A stretch of 64,000 nucleotides of DNA from an uncultured Clostridia bacterium (GTDB taxonomy: Bacteria; Bacillota; Clostridia; Oscillospirales; Acutalibacteraceae): assembly GCA_937896885.1 (NCBI GenBank), contig CALBNX010000014.1, forward strand, positions 1-64,000, written 5' to 3'. This document shows, piece by piece, positions 23,274 to 31,685 of the stretch; the stretch's first letter is position 1, and every line of letters starts with the position of its first letter. Under the pieces are notes generated by a model. The model was given only the letters and a program-made list of their open reading frames with translations, did not search any database and was not told the DNA's origin. Position numbers and translations under genes: made by a program.

Positions 23274-25131
23274 TTTTCATCGCCTCCGCTATTGTTCTAT
23301 GTTTTGTTATGTGGTTTACTGGCACTATACGCAATTGTGTCTTATCTTTTCCATTTTTATGTTGTGTCATCTCGTGTTCATCTGTATTAGATTCATTTGT
23401 TTCATGATGCAACCATTCAGGATGAAATTTAGCAACAATAGTGCCCATCAATTCTTTTCGTGAAGCATATTCGACTTTCCTATTTGCATTATCTGATACG
23501 ATATATGGTTTGCTCTCATCAAATTCTATTCCCCATTCAAAGAATAACTTGAGTTTTGTTTTCATTGGATTAACACCTGTTTTCATTACAATAAACTGTC
23601 CTTTAGGTAGTGATTTGAGTTCATCAGGAGTCATCAATGGTCTTTCAATCATCTGCAAACTCTGTGATGGGTCATTCTTACCACGAGATACTGAACCAGA
23701 CATTACCGTTCTGCTACCTAATGCTTTAGATAATTCTTCGGCAGAACTACTATTAGGTGCAAATCCACCGAACAAGGTTATCTGTGTATTATCTACAATA
23801 ATATCAGCACCTTCTTTTCCATAGTTCTTTTCAAGTTGTCTAAAAGATTGAATAATAGGTATAATCTGTAATCTACGGGAACGAGAAGCACTAAACATCA
23901 TTTCTGCAGACTCAATCTTTGGTAGCGTACCAAACTCATCACAGAAAAATACACATCTGTTTTTGAGTTTACCACCTTGTTCATCGGCTACTGCAAGTAT
24001 TTCACGATATAACTGTTGGATAATAAGAGATACCATAAAGAATGTGTTAGGATTTTCTTCAGGCATATTGATAAAGATTGCACACTTTTCTGAGCAGAAC
24101 TTTTCGGCATCTATTTCGGTATCAAAACACAATAATTGCTCTAACTCTGAATCAAGAAAAGTATTCAGTCTTGATAATGCTGTACTCATAACACTCGCCA
24201 TTGTATTTTCGGAAGTAGTGAGAGCCGCACCTGCGAACCACTTTGCTTTATGGTCATCAGGTAACATAGATATCAAGTTTTGAAATTGATTTTTACCTTT
24301 CTCTTGTGTTGGTTCAAGAAGTTCTTGTATGACTTTGAATACGGACACAATATGCCTTTTGCTTGGCTCACAAAATTCTGCTACAAGCAATATTGTTGCA
24401 GTAAGGATACCTTCTGCCGCATCGTAGAAATACGCATTTTGTCCGAATGAAGCGGCATCCATACCTGATAAGATAATTGTTTTGGATATAATCTTGGCAT
24501 ATTTCTCTGCTTGTGCTTTGTAAGAGAGTTTATCCGGATTAGCGATATACAAGTCCATATACTTGTTAACGAGGTGCAAGAGGTTGTTTCCGTTTGAACG
24601 AGTGGGGTTTCTTAAATCAATTACTGCTACACTATAGCCATAGTCTTTTGCTATGTAGCCATAGTTTCGCATAATATCTCCTTTGGTATCAGTTGACAGA
24701 AAAGACATACCCGAAGCCAAAGCATATTCTATACAAGGATATAACCAATAAGCAGTTTTACCGACACCTGCCGCACCAATCATCAATACATGAACATCTC
24801 CTGTATCAACCAATGCAGTTGTGTTATGTTTTCCACCTTTGCAACCTACAACAATTCCTTGTGGTAATGGTTGTTCTTTCTTTTTTACTGATGCAGTTGG
24901 ATTTTTGCCTTTTAATGCTTGTTTACGCCATTTTTTCGGAGTGAATAGAACATATTTGTAAGTCTTCAGTAACTCGGATTTAGTTGCCCATCGAGCAGTA
25001 CCGTGTTGTCCGTCACCGACAGTTTTGCTCTTAATATTATTCAGGTTGTATATGTGAGTAATAAGAGATATACCACCGAGAATACAGAACATTACCCCAA
25101 AGGCAATAATCAAAGTTGTAACGCTTGACAT
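23266..25131 (-). CDS. virD4: VirD4/TraG-type coupling protein
   Basis: A 621-residue protein, normal for the family. Two N-terminal membrane segments lie at the start (MSSVTTLIIAFGVMFCILGG). Walker A is GAAGVGKTAYW, Walker B is CVFFCDEFG, and the conserved motif SFRQLEKNYG follows. It pumps the relaxase-DNA complex into the type IV secretion channel at the membrane. The start overlaps the preceding primase-like gene by 22 bp. Identification is from the motifs. It belongs to the Firmicutes conjugative-element set with VirB4, PrgI and NlpC/P60 further along. Confidence 0.93.
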   Translation of the reverse strand: MSSVTTLIIAFGVMFCILGGISLITHIYNLNNIKSKTVGDGQHGTARWATKSELLKTYKYVLFTPKKWRKQALKGKNPTASVKKKEQPLPQGIVVGCKGGKHNTTALVDTGDVHVLMIGAAGVGKTAYWLYPCIEYALASGMSFLSTDTKGDIMRNYGYIAKDYGYSVAVIDLRNPTRSNGNNLLHLVNKYMDLYIANPDKLSYKAQAEKYAKIISKTIILSGMDAASFGQNAYFYDAAEGILTATILLVAEFCEPSKRHIVSVFKVIQELLEPTQEKGKNQFQNLISMLPDDHKAKWFAGAALTTSENTMASVMSTALSRLNTFLDSELEQLLCFDTEIDAEKFCSEKCAIFINMPEENPNTFFMVSLIIQQLYREILAVADEQGGKLKNRCVFFCDEFGTLPKIESAEMMFSASRSRRLQIIPIIQSFRQLEKNYGKEGADIIVDNTQITLFGGFAPNSSSAEELSKALGSRTVMSGSVSRGKNDPSQSLQMIERPLMTPDELKSLPKGQFIVMKTGVNPMKTKLKLFFEWGIEFDESKPYIVSDNANRKVEYASRKELMGTIVAKFHPEWLHHETNESNTDEHEMTQHKNGKDKTQLRIVPVNHITKHRTIAEAMKNG

Positions 25132-26027
25132 TGTTTTTTTACCTCACTTTCTTTAGAAAATACTAAATCCTCATTCCAATCTTTGTGCTTTGGAACGAGG
25201 ATTTTTGATTTAATATTTAATTCATTTAGTTTGTTTTGAATTCGTTTGTTAGCTTCTAGTCCAGGATTATCATTATCAAAGCATAGATAAGTGAATTGGA
25301 TATTAGGATTGTCTTTAAGACATTGAAAAAGCACCCTGTCCGATACAGAACAAGATGCCGCATAACTGTGTTTTTTCCAAGCTTTTTTATGCATTGAGAT
25401 AAAGGATAGCAAATCAATTGGTGCTTCGAATAGAAATAGATATTTACTTTTTCCATGCCAATGAAAACTGTATTCTGGAATACTGCCACTAGCATTTCCT
25501 TTGTATGTACTACCTTCACCAATCCCTCTCATATGAGCATGACGGGGTATACCGTTCTCATCATAGCCGAGAAATACAACACTGTGATAATCTTTTGATT
25601 CATAGAGCATTTGCTCATGAAAAAATGAGTATATGATTTCTTTATCTATTCCTCGTTTAACGATTAAGTAGTTAATCATTCGGCTCATATCATCGCTTTT
25701 AGGCGGAGGTATAAATTCTTTGCTTTTGTTTGTTTTCTTTACTTGCTGTGTATGGGTTATCGCACAACAACTATTGCCAAGTAAGTATTCCATAGCACCT
25801 TGAAAAGACTTGTTATAGAACTTATGAACAAAATCAATCGTATCCCCGCCAACTCTTTCATATTGATGGAACCATAAGTTATCTCTTATGGTTATTTTTT
25901 GTGAGTTGCAGAACCACTCATATTCTGAACCAGATTTCTTAATTTGCTCACCTTGGCTTTGCAGAAGACTAACAATATCCGTTTGTCTCGCTTGTCGTTT
26001 TTGTTCTTCTGTAAAATGAATATACAT
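25110..26027 (-). CDS. DUF3991/TOPRIM primase-like protein
   Basis: A 305-residue protein from ATG 26027 (GGAGGTGG ribosome binding site); the longer frame upstream has none. The N-terminal ~95 residues are the DUF3991-type region after a CHC2-like start (WFHQYERVGGDTIDFVHKF). Residues ~205-300 form a TOPRIM-like fold with KYLFLFEAPIDLLSF and FTYLCFDNDNPG. Proteins of this type occur in Firmicutes mobile elements and are thought to act in primer synthesis or strand processing after transfer. The zinc-binding cysteines of true CHC2 domains are not obvious. It is co-transcribed with virD4. Confidence 0.8.
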   Translation of the reverse strand: MYIHFTEEQKRQARQTDIVSLLQSQGEQIKKSGSEYEWFCNSQKITIRDNLWFHQYERVGGDTIDFVHKFYNKSFQGAMEYLLGNSCCAITHTQQVKKTNKSKEFIPPPKSDDMSRMINYLIVKRGIDKEIIYSFFHEQMLYESKDYHSVVFLGYDENGIPRHAHMRGIGEGSTYKGNASGSIPEYSFHWHGKSKYLFLFEAPIDLLSFISMHKKAWKKHSYAASCSVSDRVLFQCLKDNPNIQFTYLCFDNDNPGLEANKRIQNKLNELNIKSKILVPKHKDWNEDLVFSKESEVKKQCQALQL

Positions 26028-26111
26028 TATTCCACCTCCATTAATTATAGTTTTATCTAATATCAATAAATTTTTTACCGATATAAAAAATTTATTGAAT
26101 AACATAAAAAA

Positions 26112-26143
26112 ATGTCACAAAAGCACTTATAGTTTCGATATAT
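26112..26143 (+). promoter_or_regulatory. Conserved promoter-like motif, copy 4
   Basis: ATGTCACAAA-N14-CGATATAT, 100 bp before the first gene of the ATP-grasp operon. Confidence 0.65.
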
Positions 26144-26242
26144 AATTATATAGTCGGTATTCAAATAAGAATTATAAACGACTAATATTTTTTAATTGTA
26201 GAAAAAAGAATGAATAAAATTATTACAACATAGGTGATTTTT

Positions 26243-26722
26243 ATGATGAATAAGTATAGTTGGAAAAAGTCATTGTTTAAAAATATTTTTCTTTTATTTT
26301 TATTGGTTGGTATAATCATATTAATAGTAGTAATAAGTTATTTGTGGGGAGAACTTATAAAATCGAATGAATTATTTTGTAGTTTGGTGGGTACTTTTTT
26401 AGGTATATTTGTTGCATTAATGTTTGATAGATTAATTGAAAATTTCAAATCAATAAAAACATTAAAGAATTGGCTAATATTATTAGATAAAGAACTTACA
26501 CCTATTTTACAAATACAGCCTAATTCGAGCATTCAGTTTAATTGTTTACAAAATCTAATTAATTCACCAGATTTCACATTATTCATGAAAAACGAGGAGC
26601 TTTTATTAAGTTTATATAATCTTAATAATAACTTGGAAAAATTCGAAAATGGTCAAAATGATAGTAATATAATTAATGCAATAAAAAAAGACATAAAGGT
26701 AGTAATTAATTTCATAAAATAA
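26243..26722 (+). CDS. Membrane protein, first gene of ATP-grasp operon
   Basis: A 159-residue protein starting at ATG 26243 with AGGTG 6 bases upstream; a GTG at 26234 falls inside that site. Two transmembrane segments lie near residues 14-35 (IFLLFLLVGIIILIVVISYLW) and 45-65 (FCSLVGTFLGIFVALMF). A soluble helical tail of ~90 residues (leucine/asparagine-rich) probably faces the cytoplasm. No family recognised. It is the first of three same-strand genes with 14- and 7-bp gaps, placed against the surrounding minus-strand transfer genes, so the three behave as one cargo operon. Confidence 0.65.
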   Translation: MMNKYSWKKSLFKNIFLLFLLVGIIILIVVISYLWGELIKSNELFCSLVGTFLGIFVALMFDRLIENFKSIKTLKNWLILLDKELTPILQIQPNSSIQFNCLQNLINSPDFTLFMKNEELLLSLYNLNNNLEKFENGQNDSNIINAIKKDIKVVINFIK

Positions 26723-26736
26723 AGAGGTGCTTTAAT

Positions 26737-27282
26737 ATGTGCTTAGAACAGAAAAACAAAAAATTTGATTCGTGCTCACCAAATACTTCACAAGAAGAAA
26801 AAACTTATGAAGAAAAGTTAAAAAATAATTATTTACAGAAACTTTTTTTATATACATGGAACTCAACTTACAGAACGGTTGAAGAATCATATCTCAAATA
26901 CAATGGTCAAAAAGTATATATTAATTTTGATGATGAGAATACAGATAATTTTAGTTATGTTGGAACTTGTGAAATTGAAGATCATGCAATCTTCATTAAT
27001 GTAAAATCAAAAGAAGATAATGACCAATGTTTAGTGATACTAATGAATGATAAAAATTTTGATCATGAGTATGACACAATATATTTTAATGTTGGAATGA
27101 TGCTTTCATATGGTCGTAGAAGTCAATTCCCTGAAAGCAAAACGGTTTTTGCTTGCCAAAAAAAACTAAACATAAATAGCAACTCAATTTTTAACAGACT
27201 AATAAAAGACCAACTTAAAAAATATCAAATTGAACCTAATTTTTTAAAAGAAATTAGTAAGAAAATAGATAAGGTGGGTTGA
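26737..27282 (+). CDS. Unknown protein, second gene of ATP-grasp operon
   Basis: A 181-residue soluble protein; AGAGGTG precedes the ATG. The first 40 residues are charged and helix-prone. The rest looks alpha/beta with motifs such as YVGTCEIEDHAIFINVKS and YDTIYFNVGMMLSYGRR. I do not recognise a family and see no catalytic signature. It ends with TGA and the ATP-grasp gene starts 7 bp later, so it is likely translated with it. It may be the substrate, partner or regulator of the ligase. Confidence 0.6.
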   Translation: MCLEQKNKKFDSCSPNTSQEEKTYEEKLKNNYLQKLFLYTWNSTYRTVEESYLKYNGQKVYINFDDENTDNFSYVGTCEIEDHAIFINVKSKEDNDQCLVILMNDKNFDHEYDTIYFNVGMMLSYGRRSQFPESKTVFACQKKLNINSNSIFNRLIKDQLKKYQIEPNFLKEISKKIDKVG

Positions 27283-27289
27283 TGGAAAT

Positions 27290-28336
27290 ATGAGTTCAAT
27301 AAATATAACAAATGTTGAGGAACTGTTGGAATATAGTAACAACTGCTTTGAAAAAATTATGAGAAAGCATATAGTAATTATACTAAATTCACAAAAGAAT
27401 CTAGCACCATCACCGACTTTAGAATTTGAACATGCAAATTCAATTGAACTTTTTACGGATACTGAATATCAAGAAATTGTGGAAGCTTTTGATGAACTGA
27501 AAGTTAAATATTCAATTTATTATGAAGAATTAAGCTTTATGACGGATGTGTTGAATGGCAATTTAATTCCTGCTGATATTGTGGTTTTTAATTTTGCAAG
27601 AAATGGAATAAAAGAAGGTAAAAAAAGTTTAATTCCGTCTTTTTGCGATTTGTTAAATATAATTTACACAGGTTCTGGAGCTTTTGCTCAATCATTATGT
27701 AGAAATAAATTTGTATATAATAAATTATTACAACAAATTGGTCTCAAGATGCCAAAAACTTGTGGATACACTCCTCAAGGGAAATGGATGGGTGGACTAG
27801 AACCACATGATTTAGATAAAGTAATTATTAAACCTATTGCTGAAAGTGGAAGTATAGGAGTATCTAAAGAAATTGTGCACTATAATTCTTTAAATAAAAA
27901 TGATATTAATTTTATACATAATCAAACTATGTTATTTCAAGAATATATTATCGGTAAAGAAGTGGAATGTCCATTTTTTGTAATAAATGGTAATGTGATT
28001 GCGTTACCAGCAATTGAATTAAAAATAAAGAATCAAAGTTTTTTAGATATAGAAACTTCTGCGAACAATGATTATACTTTTTCAATTTTCAATACTGAAA
28101 AAGCAGTTCAACTTTATCCTTTACTAGATAAGATAGTTTCAACTTTAAACATTAATGGGTATGGTCGCGCTGATTTTAGAGTGACTAAAGATGGAGAAAT
28201 GTTTTTATTTGATGTTGCTACAATGCCCTTTATATGTAAGCATTCTTCTTTTGCTTTTGCCATGGAATATTTAAATTTAAAAAGGTCTGACATATTTAAA
28301 ATTATTTTATGTATTGCTCTACATAATAAAGTTTAG
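27290..28336 (+). CDS. ATP-grasp ligase, D-Ala-D-Ala ligase-like
   Basis: A 348-residue protein, ATG after a GATGGA site. It matches the ATP-grasp layout of D-Ala-D-Ala ligases. There is a pre-ATP-grasp N-terminal domain with the GSGAFAQSLCRNKFVYN region, the ATP-binding strand VIIKPIAESGSIGVSK, the QEYIIGKEVECPF loop, and the metal-site strand YGRADFRV...FLFDVATMP. In authentic ligases the last motif is E-[VI]-N-T-x-P-G. Here it reads D-V-A-T-M-P, so the metal-binding Asn is Ala and Glu is Asp. The substrate is probably not D-Ala; a peptide, an amino acid or a carrier protein are possible. It is cargo inside the conjugative element. Confidence 0.8.
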   Translation: MSSINITNVEELLEYSNNCFEKIMRKHIVIILNSQKNLAPSPTLEFEHANSIELFTDTEYQEIVEAFDELKVKYSIYYEELSFMTDVLNGNLIPADIVVFNFARNGIKEGKKSLIPSFCDLLNIIYTGSGAFAQSLCRNKFVYNKLLQQIGLKMPKTCGYTPQGKWMGGLEPHDLDKVIIKPIAESGSIGVSKEIVHYNSLNKNDINFIHNQTMLFQEYIIGKEVECPFFVINGNVIALPAIELKIKNQSFLDIETSANNDYTFSIFNTEKAVQLYPLLDKIVSTLNINGYGRADFRVTKDGEMFLFDVATMPFICKHSSFAFAMEYLNLKRSDIFKIILCIALHNKV

Positions 28337-28612
28337 TTAGTCTATTGTTAAGAGTTCAACATTTTTATGTTTTTTACATTTCCAACAGGTATAATATAAT
28401 TTACTATTTTAATTACTAAAAAATATTATTTGCCAAGATGTAAAGACATACTAAAGCCGATAATAATTTTCATTGGTGTCGTTTTTAATCCACTTATATG
28501 CTAATTACTACTAAACACGAATGGGTGCTTTTTTTGTAATTCGACTCTTAATAACTAAAACTCAATATGATATAATAATATATTATATAAACACTTTTTA
28601 AATTAGCTGTTT
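28337..28612. other. Intergenic, no gene seen
   Basis: AT-rich. Bases 28549-28568 (TTAATAACTAAAACTCAATA) resemble 6548-6567 upstream of RNA copy 1, so homology between the two RNA loci begins before the promoter motif. A weak stem (AAAGCCGAT with ATTGGTGTCGTTTTT) near 28462 may end the ATP-grasp operon. Confidence 0.5.
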
Positions 28613-28644
28613 TTGTAACAAAATATTGATAGTATGCGATTTGT
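28613..28644 (+). promoter_or_regulatory. Conserved promoter-like motif, copy 5
   Basis: TTGTAACAAA-N14-CGATTTGT, one mismatch in each box. It lies at the same position before RNA copy 2 as motif copy 1 before RNA copy 1. Confidence 0.65.
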
Positions 28645-28650
28645 AAACAT

Positions 28651-28818
28651 TGAGGATGAGCGATATATTCGTAAGATAGAATGTCAATATTTGACAAACT
28701 GTTCTTCATTTTGATAAGAGAATAATTTAACAAAGAACAGTTCACTTCCCATCTCATCTATCTGTATCATCCCACACCTCACCCCTAGCCGATGGTTCTC
28801 CCCATCGGCTTATTTTTT
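28651..28818 (+). ncRNA. Structured small RNA with C-rich tail, copy 2
   Basis: Same organisation as 6671-6847. It starts TGAGGATGAG and has hairpins at 28660-28672 (GCGA/TCGT), 28682-28696 (TGTCAA/TTGACA) and 28698-28741 (ACTGTTCTT/AAGAACAGT). The C-rich stretch CTTCCCATCTCATC...CATCCCACACCTCACCCC follows, then terminator 28787-28810 (AGCCGATGG/CCATCGGCT, then TATTTTTT). Stems 2 and 3 differ from copy 1 in both strands yet pair perfectly. The third loop keeps ATTTTGATAAGA (28708-28719). The RNA lies inside the conjugative element, whereas copy 1 lies outside it. Confidence 0.7.
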
Positions 28819-28878
28819 ATGTAATAAGCACTTATTTAATGAAAAAATTATAATAGTTTAATTACAAGATGAATTTTT

Positions 28879-28910
28879 GTGTCACAAAATGATGTAAAAA
28901 AACGATTTAT
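28879..28910 (+). promoter_or_regulatory. Conserved promoter-like motif, copy 6
   Basis: GTGTCACAAA-N14-CGATTTAT, 27 bp before the start codon of the 28938 gene, which gives a very short leader. Confidence 0.65.
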
Positions 28911-28937
28911 TATATAAAGAGTTTTTGAGGTGATATA

Positions 28938-29255
28938 ATGAATAAAAAAGAACTATATGAACTAAAAAAAGATTTTGAATTTGATTGTTATTTACATGAT
29001 GACATTTCATATCTCTTTATGAAATATGGCTTCTATGTCTGTATGATATTTTTTGCACTTAATGCTATTTTCGGTATATCGTCCATTGTTACCTATATTA
29101 TTATTGGAGATGTTTTTGCTTTAATATTTTCAACTTTAATATCTGCACTTCTTTCTTTGCTTGGTGCTTTTGTACACATTGTAGGATTGGTAATTTTTAA
29201 TATTAAATTCAGACAAAAATATCATTACTATAAATATGAAATTTTCTGGCCTTGA
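28938..29255 (+). CDS. Small two-TM membrane protein
   Basis: A 105-residue protein; GAGGTG is 6 bases before the ATG and motif copy 6 lies just upstream. Two hydrophobic stretches at about residues 33-62 and 66-90 (VFALIFSTLISALLSLLGAF) are flanked by charged ends. Unknown family. It ends with TGA, overlapping the 3' end of the convergent relaxase gene by 28 bp. Its GAGGTG site is complementary to the CACCTC in the C-rich tail of the RNA immediately upstream, so control by that RNA is conceivable. Confidence 0.6.
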   Translation: MNKKELYELKKDFEFDCYLHDDISYLFMKYGFYVCMIFFALNAIFGISSIVTYIIIGDVFALIFSTLISALLSLLGAFVHIVGLVIFNIKFRQKYHYYKYEIFWP

Positions 29256-30634
29256 GCAATTTGCTTTTCTTCAATCTTTTGTTGAAGTTTCTTTTCGATG
29301 TGTTGATTGATATTATCGTTTTTCTCAATTTCATATTGTATGATTTGAGAAATTCGAGCAAACAATCTTAACGAGGAAAGAGTAATTGAAGTCGCTGAAA
29401 CCATGTTATTTACATAACCTTTATGCGATGTCACTTTTGAAGTGGCATCGCTTTTTTGTGCTCGGACATTATTCTTTATCTCTTTTGTGGTATCTTCAAC
29501 TACTTCTTGTTGTTCATCTTCTTGTGAGATAAGTTTGAATACTTCATTTACAACTGCATTACGAATACTTTTGAATTCTTTGTTTTGTGATAATGGAATC
29601 TTCTTTGGCAAATTATCCATATATGTAAGAATAACATTGTTCCTTTGCTCATACCACAGCGCATACAAAGCAGAGACTTTTTCGTCCTTTGCAATTTCAT
29701 CAACAATAGCATCAACAATATTTTTAGTTGATTTAGGAAGATAACCATATACCTTTCTACCTGTATAATCACCAAGCTCGTTAGTAAGTTTTTTGAATAA
29801 CATTTCAACTGTTTTATTTCCATAATTACTTTTACTAATTTGCTCACTAATATCGTTGATTATTTCTCTACTGCGTTCTTTAATATTGTCACGATATATA
29901 GTTTGTTTTGAATAAACTTGTAACAAATCTTGCCTGAATATATCTCTCGCAAATGCAGACTTGAGTTTAAGAATTCCTTGTTCTGTCATATACGGTTGCT
30001 TGCCTACAGAATAAGCTACCACATGAACATGGGGATGATGACCTTCGTTATGGAATGCCGCATACCATCTTAAATCTTCAATAGGAATTTTCATGCTCTC
30101 TGCTATTGCTGGAACATTAGAACGGATTAACTTTTGCCAAGCATAAGAGTTATCATATCCTAATCGTTCTGCATCTTCTCTTTTTAAAGATATAATATCA
30201 GTCCAGACTATGCCTTCGTGATTAGCAACCGTTTCTGAAACTTTTGATAGATTAATTGGTACATTATCATCAGTAAACAAGCCGTGAGAACCTAGTTTTT
30301 CAACTCTTGGTCTTTTAGCAATGTACTCAACATACTTTTTTCTTTGATTTATGACTTCAGGATTATCTTCAATAGCACGAGCTATGAATTCAGAAGCATT
30401 TTTTCTTGTCGGTGAAGACAAATAATCTTTGTATTCAAAGTTTGAAGCTGTATCGTTCAAGTCTTTCAATATTTCTTTAATCAATCTTTGCTGTTCAACA
30501 GTTGCAGGCAAGTGTTCCCAAGAGTCATCTTTCTTTTCTACACCATCTCTTGTAGCTATATAGTTGATTAAATTTTTTGAATGTTTAACTTTACCCGATT
30601 TGATGTATCTGCATTTTAATATTATCTTAGCCAA
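29228..30634 (-). CDS. MobP-type relaxase
   Basis: A 468-residue protein that appears to begin at TTG 30634 (AAAGGAAAT ribosome binding site). The N-terminus (MAKIILKCRYIKSGKVKHSKNL by translation) and the metal-binding motif HNEGHHPHVHVV near residue 195 fit the MobP3 family of Firmicutes elements. It nicks and covalently holds DNA at oriT and leads it through the coupling protein. The C-terminal third is coiled-coil-like and charged, ending in a Glu/Gln/Lys-rich helix. The accessory gene 30649 is directly upstream and the probable oriT lies beyond it. Confidence 0.88.
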   Translation of the reverse strand: MAKIILKCRYIKSGKVKHSKNLINYIATRDGVEKKDDSWEHLPATVEQQRLIKEILKDLNDTASNFEYKDYLSSPTRKNASEFIARAIEDNPEVINQRKKYVEYIAKRPRVEKLGSHGLFTDDNVPINLSKVSETVANHEGIVWTDIISLKREDAERLGYDNSYAWQKLIRSNVPAIAESMKIPIEDLRWYAAFHNEGHHPHVHVVAYSVGKQPYMTEQGILKLKSAFARDIFRQDLLQVYSKQTIYRDNIKERSREIINDISEQISKSNYGNKTVEMLFKKLTNELGDYTGRKVYGYLPKSTKNIVDAIVDEIAKDEKVSALYALWYEQRNNVILTYMDNLPKKIPLSQNKEFKSIRNAVVNEVFKLISQEDEQQEVVEDTTKEIKNNVRAQKSDATSKVTSHKGYVNNMVSATSITLSSLRLFARISQIIQYEIEKNDNINQHIEKKLQQKIEEKQIAQGQKISYL

Positions 30635-30648
30635 TAAATATTTCCTTT

Positions 30649-31059
30649 CTATTCATAGTTTTGAAAAGATACGGCATCTTCAAGTTTAATTGTACCTTGA
30701 ATTTTTTTGACTTCATCAACGCACATTCCACGAAGGGCAATTAAGGTATCTTTTTCAATATTGTTACTTGCCGCAGTTACATGAAGCATCATAGCAATCT
30801 CGACTGCCATCTTGAAAAGCAATCTTCCCATTCTATTTTCAAAACTATCAAGCGTTCCTTTCACAGTTGAGAGAACAACATTAGGTAAGTATTCGCGATA
30901 GTTTGGTGCAGTAAGGAAGCCACAATAAAAGATTATTGCTTTTTCAATAAACTCTGATTTGGTCTTGCACCCATCCTTTTTGTATAGCTCATCTATCTTC
31001 AATTCTGTTTCAGGATAATACCATAATTGAAATTTCTTTTTACCTTTTGGATTTGCCAT
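30649..31059 (-). CDS. Relaxosome accessory DNA-binding protein
   Basis: A 136-residue protein with AAAAGGAG before ATG. The N-terminal ~40 residues (KKKFQLWYYPETELKIDELY, then SEFIEKAIIFY) look like a ribbon-helix-helix unit. The rest is helical. It sits between the relaxase and the non-coding region with a strong hairpin, the usual place for a MobC-like oriT-binding protein. The gap to the relaxase is only 14 bp, so they share an mRNA. The function is inferred from place and fold pattern. Confidence 0.75.
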   Translation of the reverse strand: MANPKGKKKFQLWYYPETELKIDELYKKDGCKTKSEFIEKAIIFYCGFLTAPNYREYLPNVVLSTVKGTLDSFENRMGRLLFKMAVEIAMMLHVTAASNNIEKDTLIALRGMCVDEVKKIQGTIKLEDAVSFQNYE

Positions 31060-31422
31060 ATATTATCACTCCTTTTACTCTAAATTTAGCAGCAACCCTG
31101 CTCTAAATGGCTAAACAGCGTGGTTTCTTGATTTTGCAGTCAAAACACAATTTTTAAGCCCCATTTGCAACCCACTTTTTTGAAAGTCTAAAACCCCTTG
31201 ACACAGCCCGCGTTGCGGGCTGTTGTGGTCGAGGAATGGGAGCTTTGCAACCCATCCTCTTTTTCCTGCAACAAAATCGGACAGTGAAAAACTGCCGATT
31301 TTCTCTCATTTGAGTTAGTTTGCAAATTTGCCCCACAAAACCGTTTTTTATTTCTTTGTCGGAATCGTACTCGATTTTCTATTTAAAAGGCTTTAGAGGG
31401 CTTTTCTTGGGGTCACAAATCG
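31060..31422. other. Candidate origin of transfer (oriT)
   Basis: There are 363 bases without a gene directly upstream of the relaxosome genes. A perfect GC-rich hairpin at 31204-31222 (CAGCCCGC, GTT, GCGGGCTG) stands out in AT-rich DNA, next to CTAAAACCCCTTGACA (31178-31195) as a possible nick region. The phrase TTTGCAACCCA occurs twice (near 31162 and 31242). Position and hairpin fit oriT of a MobP element; the nick site is not proven. Confidence 0.6.
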
Positions 31423-31671
31423 CTATTCTTTGTTTTCATTGCCTGTGGTTGTCACAGGTCCTTTTTTTCTTCTTTTTAGAGTAGGAACGACTCTGCCACT
31501 CCTCATCTCAATAAACTCTCTCACATTCTGTGGTACTACCTTTGCATAAACAACTTCAGTAGCTTTTTCAAGTTCATCTTCAAGTGTAACACCTTTTTGT
31601 GCGAGATAGATTTTTAATGCATTTAACTTTTCTTCATCGTACGAAAAATTAATGGGTACTTTTTTTATCAT
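31423..31671 (-). CDS. Small DUF6103-like protein of conjugative element
   Basis: An 82-residue protein from ATG 31671 (AAAGGATG ribosome binding site), which avoids a long overlap with the upstream gene. The sequence MIKKVPINFSYDEEKLNALK, a helix-rich middle and a basic tail recall small proteins of Clostridial conjugative elements (DUF6103-like, from memory). It may be a DNA-binding accessory. It lies between the oriT region and the pentapeptide-like gene. Confidence 0.6.
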   Translation of the reverse strand: MIKKVPINFSYDEEKLNALKIYLAQKGVTLEDELEKATEVVYAKVVPQNVREFIEMRSGRVVPTLKRRKKGPVTTTGNENKE

Positions 31672-31685
31672 AAGTTTCACATCCT

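Noticed and set aside
28548..28757. Minus-strand 69-residue frame
   Set aside because: It is antisense to the structured RNA and its promoter; no ribosome binding site.
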